Below are positions 17,701-25,500 of a stretch of DNA of 64,000 bases, one piece after another. The notes below the pieces were generated by a model, which did no database searches, was not told the DNA's origin, and was given only the letters and a program-made list of their open reading frames with translations. Numbering within the stretch: position 1 is the stretch's first letter; the number at the start of each line of letters is the position of its first letter. A program made the position numbers and the translations under genes. The stretch covers positions 49,149 to 113,148 of IMG/VR virus record IMGVR_UViG_3300033182_000487; one strand, written 5' to 3'. The stretch is from a virus.

Positions 17701-18203
17701 CCCGAGTGCGCGGGTTCCACCGAGCCAAGAAGGACGCCTGGAAGGTCATCGTCCTCCAGAAGATCATCCAGCGTGACCCCACCATCAACACGCTGACCCT
17801 GACTGGCACCTACGCCGTGGGTCAGAACCTCCAGTCCTTCACCAACGTCATCCATCTCGACCGTGACGACTGGTCCAACGAGACCATGAAGCAGCGGTCC
17901 GCCCGTGCATGGCGCGCTGGGCAGAGCGAGATCGTCAACGAGTACACCATCGACACCGTGTACCAGGACGCCGTGTCCAACGACGACGCGGACAAGACGC
18001 TCGACGAGATCCGCAGGATCATCCAGGGCATGGATGCCGATCTGTTCAACGAGGTCGTCCTGGAGTCCCAGGTCGCTCGACTGGGCGAGGAGTGGGCCGA
18101 GGTCAAGAAGCAGCGGTCCATGCTCCACCAGGTTGACCGCCAGATGATGGAACGCGCCCTCTCACCCTACGCCAGCCAGATGGGCCGACAGGAGAAGCCA
18201 TGA
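14790..18203 (+). CDS. Virion-module SNF2-type DEAH helicase
   Basis: 1,137 residues; ATG 14790 overlaps the previous stop (TGATG). The N-terminal 540 residues are of unknown function. A superfamily 2 helicase core follows: Walker A LDTGVGKTGVAV near 560, a VCKRAL motif Ia-like strand, DEAH near 651, LLTASPM (motif III) near 680 and the motif V-VI region near 1,015-1,040 with LDRDDWSNETMKQRSARAW, typical of SNF2 translocases. Placement between structural genes suggests a virion-packaged or injected DNA translocase. Such proteins in other phages act on host chromatin or restriction systems. The exact role here is not known. Confidence 0.78.
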   Translation: MPPRPSMASMAVSDRAFMQYLRTFGRNPKIVDLVQIYKDLKDNFDGEIIEGEVEDGDETVARDDWFRRFQRALLQMELEVDAEPSINAIDDKGSEIKTLLRRLGSQGKLSANLWRRLIPAYSELLRTLVADKDLYWAPRAIPGRDGVRWIQLRNASPKQRVVEQVRRDDPALYERIQMSKDQRSSMDDKINKRIGKMGLETGRQRIRGRFIQVGVDPALIPNTVTVRETYREADPDNPRKKIRKTRTYTLSREEAMERLDDPSVVASLPSESVLVFDDDGSVASREDFTAKVDAVNDAYKGLSKINQLVHKKRGGKGYAYIDPEELRSVGREEFEEAFGANPKPDEYVALTDDPYKSTALTKIYPVKEYRGKQIITAGRFKGYYVSDLVNRAGRLIEGSSTYYNPDTGEIDRREVTNEDGSVNVRKITEPYVTVDRGKLLLTLEGGTGKSALLRQSVRQLTRVVPSIVYEEGTKNRVFRFDPKDFAAIREAIGAMALSNTASRMLQKYFDKLAKAERATSEQSIKRYSKEKLGLTVNLREQQAQAVAWLDANDNTGICALDTGVGKTGVAVATMQNLRRKPDVMKEGNGRFLFVCKRALAGNLPKEIFKFVEGAQADELVEMTDIVTYFTFSKNRDKDENWGDDYVAIFFDEAHERLKKMESAFYKKISACKARRKILLTASPMVRSPKEVFTLASVANGVDLNTKEGRAALRKFTNRFAETVGGRVVGIKRVDDSTFAYKNYVRAEEEAGRVPLSREEWPGQVDPIVTRDFNSWVKSNLFYADKRDVMDEEGKKLEELNVREPETVNMTPEVEKIYRKTMKDVVKALREVTQKKYKGNRALAIEAAKVKLRRELALLTRLSDVPNLVIPGQPNPKIDRAQSIVEQASGRSILFTDSPDMAKAAFDQLSTMPGKGTAMALSDGIYMQPVRGEMIRFTAKKYPDFDKKAGKGRGFLLKYENGMAKVVRNENPRVRGFHRAKKDAWKVIVLQKIIQRDPTINTLTLTGTYAVGQNLQSFTNVIHLDRDDWSNETMKQRSARAWRAGQSEIVNEYTIDTVYQDAVSNDDADKTLDEIRRIIQGMDADLFNEVVLESQVARLGEEWAEVKKQRSMLHQVDRQMMERALSPYASQMGRQEKP

Positions 18204-18484
18204 ACATCACCGATCCGGTCACCGTCGAGGAGTGGGGCCAGTACATCAGCAAACTGAGCGGGGCGAAGTTGTTTTCGCAGGCCATCGCCGCCAACACCCT
18301 CGACTTCGTGTTGGGGTTGCAAGAGGAAGGCTTTGGCAGCGACGAGATCACTGACATCCTGCTCATGTTCGCCCGCCAGTTCGACAAAGTCGATCTGGAC
18401 CTTCCCAACGGCATCCCTGGCGAGTACCTGTCCTACCCGGACCTGCTCGACTCGGTAGACCGTCTATCAGCCTCCCAGACGTAA
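18200..18484 (+). CDS. Small acidic helical protein
   Basis: 94 residues, start overlapping the helicase stop (ATGA), so probably translated together with it. Mostly helical and acidic; no motif recognised. The 3' end of the gene contains a motif B promoter for the next gene. It may be a partner of the helicase. Confidence 0.6.
   Translation: MNITDPVTVEEWGQYISKLSGAKLFSQAIAANTLDFVLGLQEEGFGSDEITDILLMFARQFDKVDLDLPNGIPGEYLSYPDLLDSVDRLSASQT
18453..18467 (+). promoter_or_regulatory. Motif B promoter-like element inside a coding end
   Basis: CGGTAG at 18453, CTAT at 18464-18467, spacer 5. It lies within the last codons of the preceding gene, 31 nt before the start at 18499. Confidence 0.55.
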
Positions 18485-18498
18485 AGGAGAACCCCACC

Positions 18499-18822
18499 AT
18501 GAAGTCCCTGACTGCTTCCGACCGCAAGACCCTCATTCGCCTCGCCTCGACACTCCCTGTGGGTGACGAGACTCGCAAGGCCATCCTCACCGGACTCGCC
18601 CAGACCCGCGAGGCTGGACGCCCCTGGGGCGGCCCCGGCTACGCGGCGAAGGCCGAGGACTACGACATCCCTCCCGCCCAGGGCGGCAGCGGCTCCCCGC
18701 CGTGCCAGCCGCTGGGTGACGGTCCCTGCTACCGGAAGCACGAGAACTCGCCTCCCGGCGGCACGAACGGCTCCGCGCAGCGCGCGAAGTACAACCAGTG
18801 GTATCGCGAAAACGCGATGTAA
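18499..18822 (+). CDS. Small virion-module protein with N-terminal LIRLASTLP motif
   Basis: 107 residues; ribosome site AGGAG. The N-terminus carries LIRLASTLPVGDETRKAIL, shared with the proteins at 29733 and 7126. The rest is low-complexity, rich in G, P and N, and has two cysteines about ten residues apart (PPCQPLGDGPC). The conserved head and variable tail suggest a targeting or processing segment joined to a small disordered cargo. Function unknown. Confidence 0.6.
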   Translation: MKSLTASDRKTLIRLASTLPVGDETRKAILTGLAQTREAGRPWGGPGYAAKAEDYDIPPAQGGSGSPPCQPLGDGPCYRKHENSPPGGTNGSAQRAKYNQWYRENAM

Positions 18823-18845
18823 TCGCGTAGCGGCCCTGCCGTTGG

Positions 18846-18860
18846 CGGTATCTCGCCTAT
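18846..18860 (+). promoter_or_regulatory. Motif B promoter-like element
   Basis: CGGTAT at 18846, CTAT at 18857-18860, spacer 5; one mismatch in the first box. The next start is 18914. Confidence 0.55.
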
Positions 18861-18913
18861 GGAGCCTCCCACGGTAGAGTGCATCTGCACCCTTCCATTG
18901 GGAGGCTTTCGCC

Positions 18914-20143
18914 TTGTTCGCTACCCTCACCGAAGCCCTCAAGCGGCGCATGATCGAGGAGATCCGGTACTACTGGGGCCAAGACCCGAAGTACAGGGAC
19001 TCGCTCGTGCCCAACATCCAGGGCAAGTTTTCCTTTCGGGAGCGACCACAGCAGGCCATCATCCTCAAGAGCCAGTCGGCCAGCCCCTTCCAGATGGCGG
19101 CGGACCACTACCAGGGGGCCATCGTCTCCTACTGCTACCTCACGAGGGTGTACGGGCAGCGAGGCACGAGCATCGAGTGGGTGCGGGAGAACGCGGTCGC
19201 CATCCAGGCCAACAGCGGTCTGTTCCCCTCGGCTCCGGGCGTCTACTACATCGAGGTCCGCTCCGAGGTCATCGACGTGCGCGGGGTGCCGAAGGAGAAG
19301 TTGGTCTTCTATGTGGACCCGCTCCTGGAGGTCATTGACCAGCGGCCCACGATGCTTGACCCCAGGCTCTACGAGGTCGCGGCGCAGTCGTTCCACCCCG
19401 GCTCGCTTCGGGTGTACGAGATGCCGGGGAACATCCCCTACTACGAGGACGTCAACTACACGGCTGACCCCACCACGGGCAGGATCACTCTTGCCAGCCC
19501 GTTGAAGCCCAACACCTACTTGTCGGTGGACTACCGCTACGCGGGAACCAGCACAGGGCCGTTCCCGCTCCCGGAGAACGGCTCCAACGTCCACGCCATC
19601 CCTGGCGTCGTGCTGGCCTTCGGTCGCCGAGCCTACGAGGGCGACATCATGGCGGTTGTCGTCGCCAATCGACGCGAGACCGTGGCGAAGGAGTTTGGTG
19701 GTCGGTGGGAGATGAACATCGACTTCGACATCATGGCGCGGGACGTCTACGCCCAGGGCGAGATCACGGACCGCACGATGATGTACCTGTACACCGACGC
19801 GAGGGACCGACTCTCGACCGAGGGCATCGAGATCACGATGGTCACGATGGGCGGCGAGGCCGAAGAAGTCTACGACGACGTGGGCGACGACTACTTCTAC
19901 ACGGCCAACATCTCGATGACGATCATGACCGACTGGGCCATCCATGTGCCTATCGGACGGACCCTGCTCAGGGCCGAGCCCAACACCGTGTCTGAGACCG
20001 AGATGGTCGCAGGTCTCACGGATGATCAGTTGGTCGAGATGGGGTCACCTACCGGGCTGCACTACGCGGAGTCGTTGAACCTCGTCCAGATCCGTGATCC
20101 CTACTTCCGGGGGCGCACGAAGACCTACGACCTGATCCGGTAG
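18914..20143 (+). CDS. Structural protein, tail or baseplate-like, unknown role
   Basis: 409 residues from TTG 18914, which follows GGGAGG by about nine bases. It is strand-rich with aromatic residues and contains a unit ending in TADPTTGRITLASPLKP and a YLSVDYRYAG strand, resembling the repeats in the tail sheath protein. No catalytic motif. The stop codon TAG is also part of the following motif B. Probably a tail, neck or baseplate component. Confidence 0.6.
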   Translation: MFATLTEALKRRMIEEIRYYWGQDPKYRDSLVPNIQGKFSFRERPQQAIILKSQSASPFQMAADHYQGAIVSYCYLTRVYGQRGTSIEWVRENAVAIQANSGLFPSAPGVYYIEVRSEVIDVRGVPKEKLVFYVDPLLEVIDQRPTMLDPRLYEVAAQSFHPGSLRVYEMPGNIPYYEDVNYTADPTTGRITLASPLKPNTYLSVDYRYAGTSTGPFPLPENGSNVHAIPGVVLAFGRRAYEGDIMAVVVANRRETVAKEFGGRWEMNIDFDIMARDVYAQGEITDRTMMYLYTDARDRLSTEGIEITMVTMGGEAEEVYDDVGDDYFYTANISMTIMTDWAIHVPIGRTLLRAEPNTVSETEMVAGLTDDQLVEMGSPTGLHYAESLNLVQIRDPYFRGRTKTYDLIR

Positions 20144-20152
20144 CCATCCTAT
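20138..20152 (+). promoter_or_regulatory. Motif B promoter-like element
   Basis: CGGTAG at 20138 (its TAG is the stop of the previous gene), CTAT at 20149-20152, spacer 5. Next start 20181. Confidence 0.6.
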
Positions 20153-20180
20153 GGCCCGCTACCAGGCAAAGGAGCCCCCC

Positions 20181-20618
20181 ATGAGCAAACTACGCACCAT
20201 CCTCGCCTCCGAGGGCCTGTACCTCGTGAAGAACAAGAAGGTGAAGTCCGAGTTGTGGCGTCGGCTCGCCGGGCGCGGTGACACATGGGGCCGCCGCCTC
20301 AATGAACTGAAGGCGGAATACATGCGTGAGGTCGTTGACGAAGCGGTCATCACCCTTCGGGTTGAAGGCGGGGCGAGAAGCGGCGAAGACACGAAGGTCA
20401 AGGGCAGTGTTCACGGTGTTGTCGGAGAGGTTCAGGGCACCTTCAAGGGTGAACCAGTCAAGTTGAGGTATCGGTGGGTGGATGGCGTCAAGACCATTGA
20501 GTCGGACCTCTCCATTGGCCGTGCATCGAAGAAGCACAAGATGGTCGTGTTGTCCTCGTCTCCGGCGAGTGTCGCCTCCGACAGCCTGTACGCGCACATC
20601 GGCGGGTTGATCTCCTGA
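20181..20618 (+). CDS. Small virion-module protein with N-terminal ILASEG motif
   Basis: 145 residues; ATG 20181 follows AAGGAG. The N-terminus (LRTILASEGLYLVKN) matches that of the protein at 37663 (LRRILASEGILK), a second recurring N-terminal motif in this module. The remaining part is basic, then beta-stranded (VDEAVITLRVEG, then VKLRYRWVDG). No enzymatic motif. Probably a virion component. Confidence 0.6.
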   Translation: MSKLRTILASEGLYLVKNKKVKSELWRRLAGRGDTWGRRLNELKAEYMREVVDEAVITLRVEGGARSGEDTKVKGSVHGVVGEVQGTFKGEPVKLRYRWVDGVKTIESDLSIGRASKKHKMVVLSSSPASVASDSLYAHIGGLIS

Positions 20619-20629
20619 CTCTGGGAATC

Positions 20630-20644
20630 CGATAGCCTCTCTAT
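20630..20644 (+). promoter_or_regulatory. Motif B promoter-like element
   Basis: CGATAG at 20630, CTAT at 20641-20644, spacer 5. The endolysin start follows at 20683. Confidence 0.55.
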
Positions 20645-20682
20645 GCCTCGTCTCTGGGTGACTGACACCAACCGGAGGCATC

Positions 20683-21507
20683 ATGCCGTCAACCATCCGA
20701 AAGGGATCACGCGGAAGCGACGTGATCCTCTGCCAAGACAGCCTCACGAAGAAGGGCTACCCCTGCGAGGCCGACGGCATCTTCGGGTCCGGCACCGAGT
20801 CGAAGGTCAAGCGGTTCCAGGCCGACAACGGTCTGATCGCCGATGGCATCGTCGGGCAGGCGACGTGGGGCAAACTGCTCGCGGACAACCCCGCTGATGT
20901 AGGCATCGCTGCTCCGTCCCCCCTCCCTCCGGTCATCGCTCACGCACAGAGCCTCGGCTACGAGACGTGGGGCGACCCGTGGCGTCTGTTCCTGTTTGGC
21001 ATCCGTTCCACGGTGCGGAAGGCCGATGCCTTCGACGACATGCTGGGATGCGCCTACGTCAACGACGAGGGCCTGTGGGAAGCCTTCTACTGGCCTGGAA
21101 CCACGGACCCCGGCGCGTACTACCTTGAGCACCCGATGAACAGTGCGGGCTGCGCCATCCTCGTGGCCGACCAGTACCTCGACACCTGGACCATCGACCT
21201 CCACGCCGGGAAGTACGAGGCCCTGTGCCAGAGGGCTGGAGAAGTCAGCGTCTACCGTGACCCCAGCATGGACGACAAGTTGGACCTCGACCCCGGCACC
21301 ATCGCTACGGGCTACTTCGGGATCAACCTCCATGCCGCGACGAGGACCGAGGGCCAGACTTCTACGGTCGTCGGCAAGTGGAGCGCGGGCTGCCAGGTCC
21401 ACGCCTCGGCAGACGGGTTCGCGAAGATGATGGAGTTGGCTCACCAGCAGCAGGACAAGACGGGTCGGGAGACCTTCTCGTACACCCTCATGGACAAGTG
21501 GTTTTGA
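20683..21507 (+). CDS. Endolysin-like protein with peptidoglycan-binding domain
   Basis: 274 residues; ribosome site CGGAGG. Residues 5-65 are a PG_binding_1 domain (RKGSRGSDVILCQ, then DGIFGSGTESKVKRFQ and DGIVGQATWGKLL). The C-terminal 200 residues contain a GINLHAAT segment and, 15 residues after its histidine, WSAGCQVHA. That spacing of H and S-x-G-C is like the active site of L,D-transpeptidase (YkuD) folds, though overall similarity is not clear. Likely cleaves or modifies host cell wall at lysis or entry. No signal peptide, and no holin was found nearby. Confidence 0.65.
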   Translation: MPSTIRKGSRGSDVILCQDSLTKKGYPCEADGIFGSGTESKVKRFQADNGLIADGIVGQATWGKLLADNPADVGIAAPSPLPPVIAHAQSLGYETWGDPWRLFLFGIRSTVRKADAFDDMLGCAYVNDEGLWEAFYWPGTTDPGAYYLEHPMNSAGCAILVADQYLDTWTIDLHAGKYEALCQRAGEVSVYRDPSMDDKLDLDPGTIATGYFGINLHAATRTEGQTSTVVGKWSAGCQVHASADGFAKMMELAHQQQDKTGRETFSYTLMDKWF

Positions 21508-21530
21508 TCGGGGGTTGAGGTAGGTGATCC

Positions 21531-21707
21531 GTGCTGGATGCCTTCATCATCGAGCACATCCGCCGCAAGGAGGAGCGTGAACGCCGAGAGCGTGAGCGCC
21601 CCCGACTTCGCATCCCCCCGCCAGAACCGCCGCAACCACCGAAGCCCGAGACCCCGAAGGACGAGGACTCAGGTCGTGGGGTCACCATCATTGACTTCGG
21701 GCTTTGA
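21531..21707 (+). CDS. Short proline/arginine-rich phage protein (IIDFGL tail)
   Basis: 58 residues from GTG 21531 with GAGG upstream. N-terminus LDAFIIEHIRRKEERERR, a proline-rich middle and the end GVTIIDFGL match a very common short phage protein with the same three-part layout. Its function is not known in any phage. The last 39 nt overlap, tail to tail, the minus-strand gene that ends at 21669. Confidence 0.68.
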   Translation: MLDAFIIEHIRRKEERERRERERPRLRIPPPEPPQPPKPETPKDEDSGRGVTIIDFGL

Positions 21708-21902
21708 GCACAGCCCCTCGTCGATCAGGTGCATCGCCTCCCGTCCGAACCAGCCCTGGAGGCTCCAGGCCAACCCGGTGTCGATCAACTCCTGCCAAGC
21801 CGCGTAGTACGCCTTCTCCTGCTCCTCGGGCGTCTCTCCCGGAGGTTGTTCCACCCCTTCGCAGATCAGGACGGTTTTCAACGCTGGCAACGGCTTGCTC
21901 AT
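21669..21902 (-). CDS. Conserved small phage protein (LIDTGLAWSLQGWFGR)
   Basis: 77 residues on the minus strand, ATG at 21902. It contains PPGETPEEQEKAYYAAWQ and then LIDTGLAWSLQGWFGR with a terminal IDEGLC, a pattern frequent in phage genomes from many hosts and known only as a conserved unknown. It is one of two small genes running against the long rightward virion operons. Its 3' end overlaps the gene at 21531-21707. Confidence 0.7.
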   Translation of the reverse strand: MSKPLPALKTVLICEGVEQPPGETPEEQEKAYYAAWQELIDTGLAWSLQGWFGREAMHLIDEGLCSKPEVNDGDPTT

Positions 21903-21950
21903 GGGTCCACCGTACCCCGTGGGTAAGGTAGGCGCACAGAGAGGTCACGA

Positions 21951-22412
21951 ATGCCCATCTACGAGTTCACCTGCCAGTCCTGCGGCCTCCGCTTTGAGAA
22001 ACTGTTCCGCCGCGTGTCCGAGGACGCCACGTCGCCGTGCCCCAACTGTGAAGGCACCGGGACGAAGCAGGTGTCGGCGGTCTCCTTCGCGTTCAAGCAC
22101 CCGGCCAGCCAGCGCAACGGACCGCTGCCGCCCAACACCGGAACGAGCGACGACTGGAACTTCGACAAGGCCATCGGCCACGATGCCGCCGAGAAGTGGG
22201 GCAAGATCCACGAGAACAACGCCCGCAAGGACAAGATGATTGCCGACGCCGCGAAGGAGGGTCGTGGGATCACCCGAGACCACCTCGTCCGAAAGCGAGA
22301 GGGTGGCTACCGCGAGGTCACCGAAGGCGAGCGCAAGTACATCAACCAGAACCGCGAGGCCGCTCATGCTGTCTCTCAAGCGGCCACGAAGCAGGCCAAA
22401 GAGAAGAAGTAG
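21951..22412 (+). CDS. FmdB-type zinc ribbon protein
   Basis: 153 residues; ribosome site GAGAGG. The N-terminus MPIYEFTCQSCGLRFEKLF with a second CPNC pair near residue 27 is the FmdB-type zinc ribbon, common in bacteria and phages. The rest is helical and charged (DDWNFDKAIG, then a basic lysine-rich tail). Usually annotated as a putative regulatory protein. Its position just before the tail sheath suggests a late role. Confidence 0.72.
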   Translation: MPIYEFTCQSCGLRFEKLFRRVSEDATSPCPNCEGTGTKQVSAVSFAFKHPASQRNGPLPPNTGTSDDWNFDKAIGHDAAEKWGKIHENNARKDKMIADAAKEGRGITRDHLVRKREGGYREVTEGERKYINQNREAAHAVSQAATKQAKEKK

Positions 22413-22421
22413 AGCGCCGTT

Positions 22422-22436
22422 CGATACCCCGTCTAT
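22422..22436 (+). promoter_or_regulatory. Motif B promoter-like element for the tail sheath gene
   Basis: CGATAC at 22422, CTAT at 22433-22436, spacer 5. The leader up to 22531 contains a GGTAGG downstream of CTAT, as in the copies at 51482 and 56873, and a small CTCAG/CTGAG hairpin. Confidence 0.55.
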
Positions 22437-22530
22437 ATCCGGCAGCAGGTAGGTAACACTGGCCCTCGTTGGTCGGGATCCCGCGCTTGCACCCTCTCAG
22501 CACCGCTGAGTCAAGATCACGAGGTTCACC

Positions 22531-25500
22531 ATGGCATTCCCAGGCTCCGTCTACGCCCCTCCGGGCGTCTACACCCAGACTCTCTTTGAAGACCCGCTCC
22601 AGAGCATCGCGGGCAACGTCCGCATCCCCCTGCTCATTGGCACCGGGTCCGAGATCCTGACCCAGAGTGGTCTGGAGTTGGTGCGCGGCTCCTCCTCCTC
22701 GGTTGACCAGCGTGTCGTCCAGGAAGACGAGACGGCTCGCGCCGTGGTGTCCATCACGGAAGCCGGACTCGTGACCCTCGGAGCCTTCGACAGCGTCCTG
22801 GACCGCATCCAGACGAAGCACTACCCCATCGTGAACGGCAACGGCACGGGCACCACGGCGACTGACTCCGCGTCGGTCAACGTCACCATCAACGGTGAGC
22901 CTGTTGTGGTCCTCGCCATCGACGGTGCGAAGGGCATCCTCACCCTGTCGAGCAGCCCTGATCCGGGCGACGAGGTGAAGGTCACCTACTACTTCAACCG
23001 CACCGACACCCTGATCACCGACACCCTCAGTGACCAGATTTCTCCCGACGCTCCCGAGATCATCGGCGCGGTCGGCGAGTCCTACGTCGTCATCGAGGGC
23101 GTCAACGACACGCTCTCCTTCACGGTGGACAGCGCCACCGTCGTGGACGTGACCATCACTCCTTCCGCCCCTGCTGGTTGGTCGGCTGCACAGGTCGCCT
23201 CGTTCATCAACGCCGCCGCTGCTGGGACGAGCCTCTCGGCTTCGACCACGGTGAACAACCTCGGCCAGACGGTGCTCTACCTGACCGCTGACCGCGACAT
23301 CGTCGTCGGCAACGGCCTGGCAAACACCACCCTCGGTCTGGACCTCGGTGCCGACACCGCCCGGAACAAGACCTTCTACACCTTCCAGCGTCCCATCGTG
23401 GACGGGTCGAACGGTGGTGTCACCACCACGGACCCGGCGGACGTGACAGTCAAGGTGGACGGCACCCAGGTGATCCCGACCTCTGTGGACGGGGCTTCCG
23501 GTGCTGTGGTCCTCCCCTTCGCGCCAGAAATCGGCGCTGTGGTCACCTGCCAGTACTACTTCAACTCGTGGCAGGACACGTTCGACTACCTCCAGCACCG
23601 AGGCGTCGTCGAGATCACCCAGTGCGGGATCACGCCTGACCGCAACGACTACATCGACGGTGCGGACTTCGTTTTGAAGGACGACAAGATCCTCTGGGGC
23701 ACCGCAGTCACCACCGAGGCTGGCGTCCACACCACGGGCAGCGCCTACTTCGACGACGTGCAGATCTCCACGACCCTGGTGGACACCCGCCAGTACCTGG
23801 CCGCCTGCTCCCCTGTGGTCAACACGAGCGTCAACCCGCCCGTCGAGAACCGCAAGGACTTCACCCTCCCGCTCCAGCCCACCACCGGAAACGGTCGCTC
23901 CACCCCGCTGGGTGCCGAGACCTACTCCAAGGTGGCCAACGGACGGGTTGACCTCCCGACTGACCGCCCTGATCTCGTGTGGGCCTACTGGGGCTTCTCC
24001 CTGGAGGACGCTCTGGACCGTGGCCGCGTCGAGGTCACGAAGGTCGAGTCCTCGACCAGCACCATCACCCTGCGTGAGCCGGTGCCCGTCGGCGCGACCG
24101 TCTACGCCACCTTCTACTACAACACCCTCGTGGACCAGGCGTACAGCGTTGCCTGTGACACCGCTGGTGCAAGCGGTGTGGGCACCTACTCGGTGACCAA
24201 CGAGGCCGGAACCTCGCTCCTGACCCCGCAGTTCGGCTCCAAGAGCGCCGCGCTCGCCACGGTCACCGTCGAGTTCCCGAGCGGCTCCGAGCGCACGCCG
24301 GACTGCCGCTTTGAGAGCCCGTTCGACACGTCGTCGTTCGTCGGCCCTGTCGAGGAGGACGTGACCGTCACGTTCGCTTCCCAGGACGCGACCCTGGCGA
24401 AGTACACGCTCCCCGGCTCCGGTCCCTACTACATGGTCCAGAACGCCAGCGACCAGTTGTCCATCAACATGGACAACTCGGGTGCTCCCGGCGACATCGA
24501 CCTGTCCTCGGTCAGCCGTGCATGGGTTGTCGGTGACGAGGTCGTCTACAGCCCCGACGGCTCCAACGAGTACGAGGACGGCGTGGCGACGACCAACAAC
24601 GAGGTCGATCTGATGATCGACGGCGTGTTGATCCAGTCACGGGCCGATACGGGTGACCGCACGGCCATCGTCGCGACTGACTTCCAGGACATCGGACGTT
24701 ACGCACAGTCCATCAACCGCGCAGCCTTCGGTGACTACGCCGATGCTGCGGGTGGTGTGCTCGTGCTCGCAGCGTCAACGGATGCGAACAACTTCCAACT
24801 GGACGCCGAGGCTTCCAACATTGACGACTACTACGTCGGCTGGACCGTCCGCATCACCAGTGGTGCTGAAGCAGGTAGCGAGGCCACCGTCACGTCCTAC
24901 AACGGCACCACCAACGCGGTGGTCGTCGGTGCGGGGCTCGGTGGTGATCCTGGTTTGGCCAACTACGTCCTCTACAACCCGGACGCGCTTCCGGTGTTGA
25001 AGGCTTCCACGCGCTTCCTGTCCTCGCTCACCATCGCAGCGGGCGAGTTCGACATCATCAACTGGCGCATCGTCGGTTCGTCCGCGACCATCACGGGCAC
25101 GACCCTCGGGATCGAGACTGCTGCTTCCGGTGGTGTGTTCACGTCGGCTACCGCTCTGGCAACCGACGTGCAGACCGTGTTGCAGAACTCCATCAACGCT
25201 GTTGCTGCTGTCCCTGCCATCGCTCCGCAGGTGCTTGTCTCGGCAGACTCCGACGGACGGCTCAACTTCAAGTTGGTCCCCGATGGGGCTGACCTTGAGG
25301 GTGCCTACCTGGAGTTCATCACCGACGGAACCCCCGCGCAGGACTTCTGTGTCCTCGCCGGTCTGGACACCGACACGGCTGGTGGCAGCCAGACTCACCT
25401 CTACAACAGGGCCATCGCCAGCACCTTTGAGTTCGCGGGTGCTACCACCACCCTGCGCCTCAACGACCGTCTGTTCCTCCAGAACCGCATCCGTCCCGGT

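Noticed and set aside
14826-18128. A 1,100-codon open frame on the minus strand opposite the helicase gene
   Set aside because: Produced by the strong C/G third-position bias of the plus-strand gene, which removes stops from the antisense frame. The plus-strand product has clear helicase motifs; the antisense product is low-complexity L/V/D/H sequence.
21905-21950. Possible motif A (GGGTC and GGGTAAG) before the zinc-ribbon gene at 21951
   Set aside because: The gap is 13 nt rather than 16 and the G-run is short, so it does not match the four strict copies.
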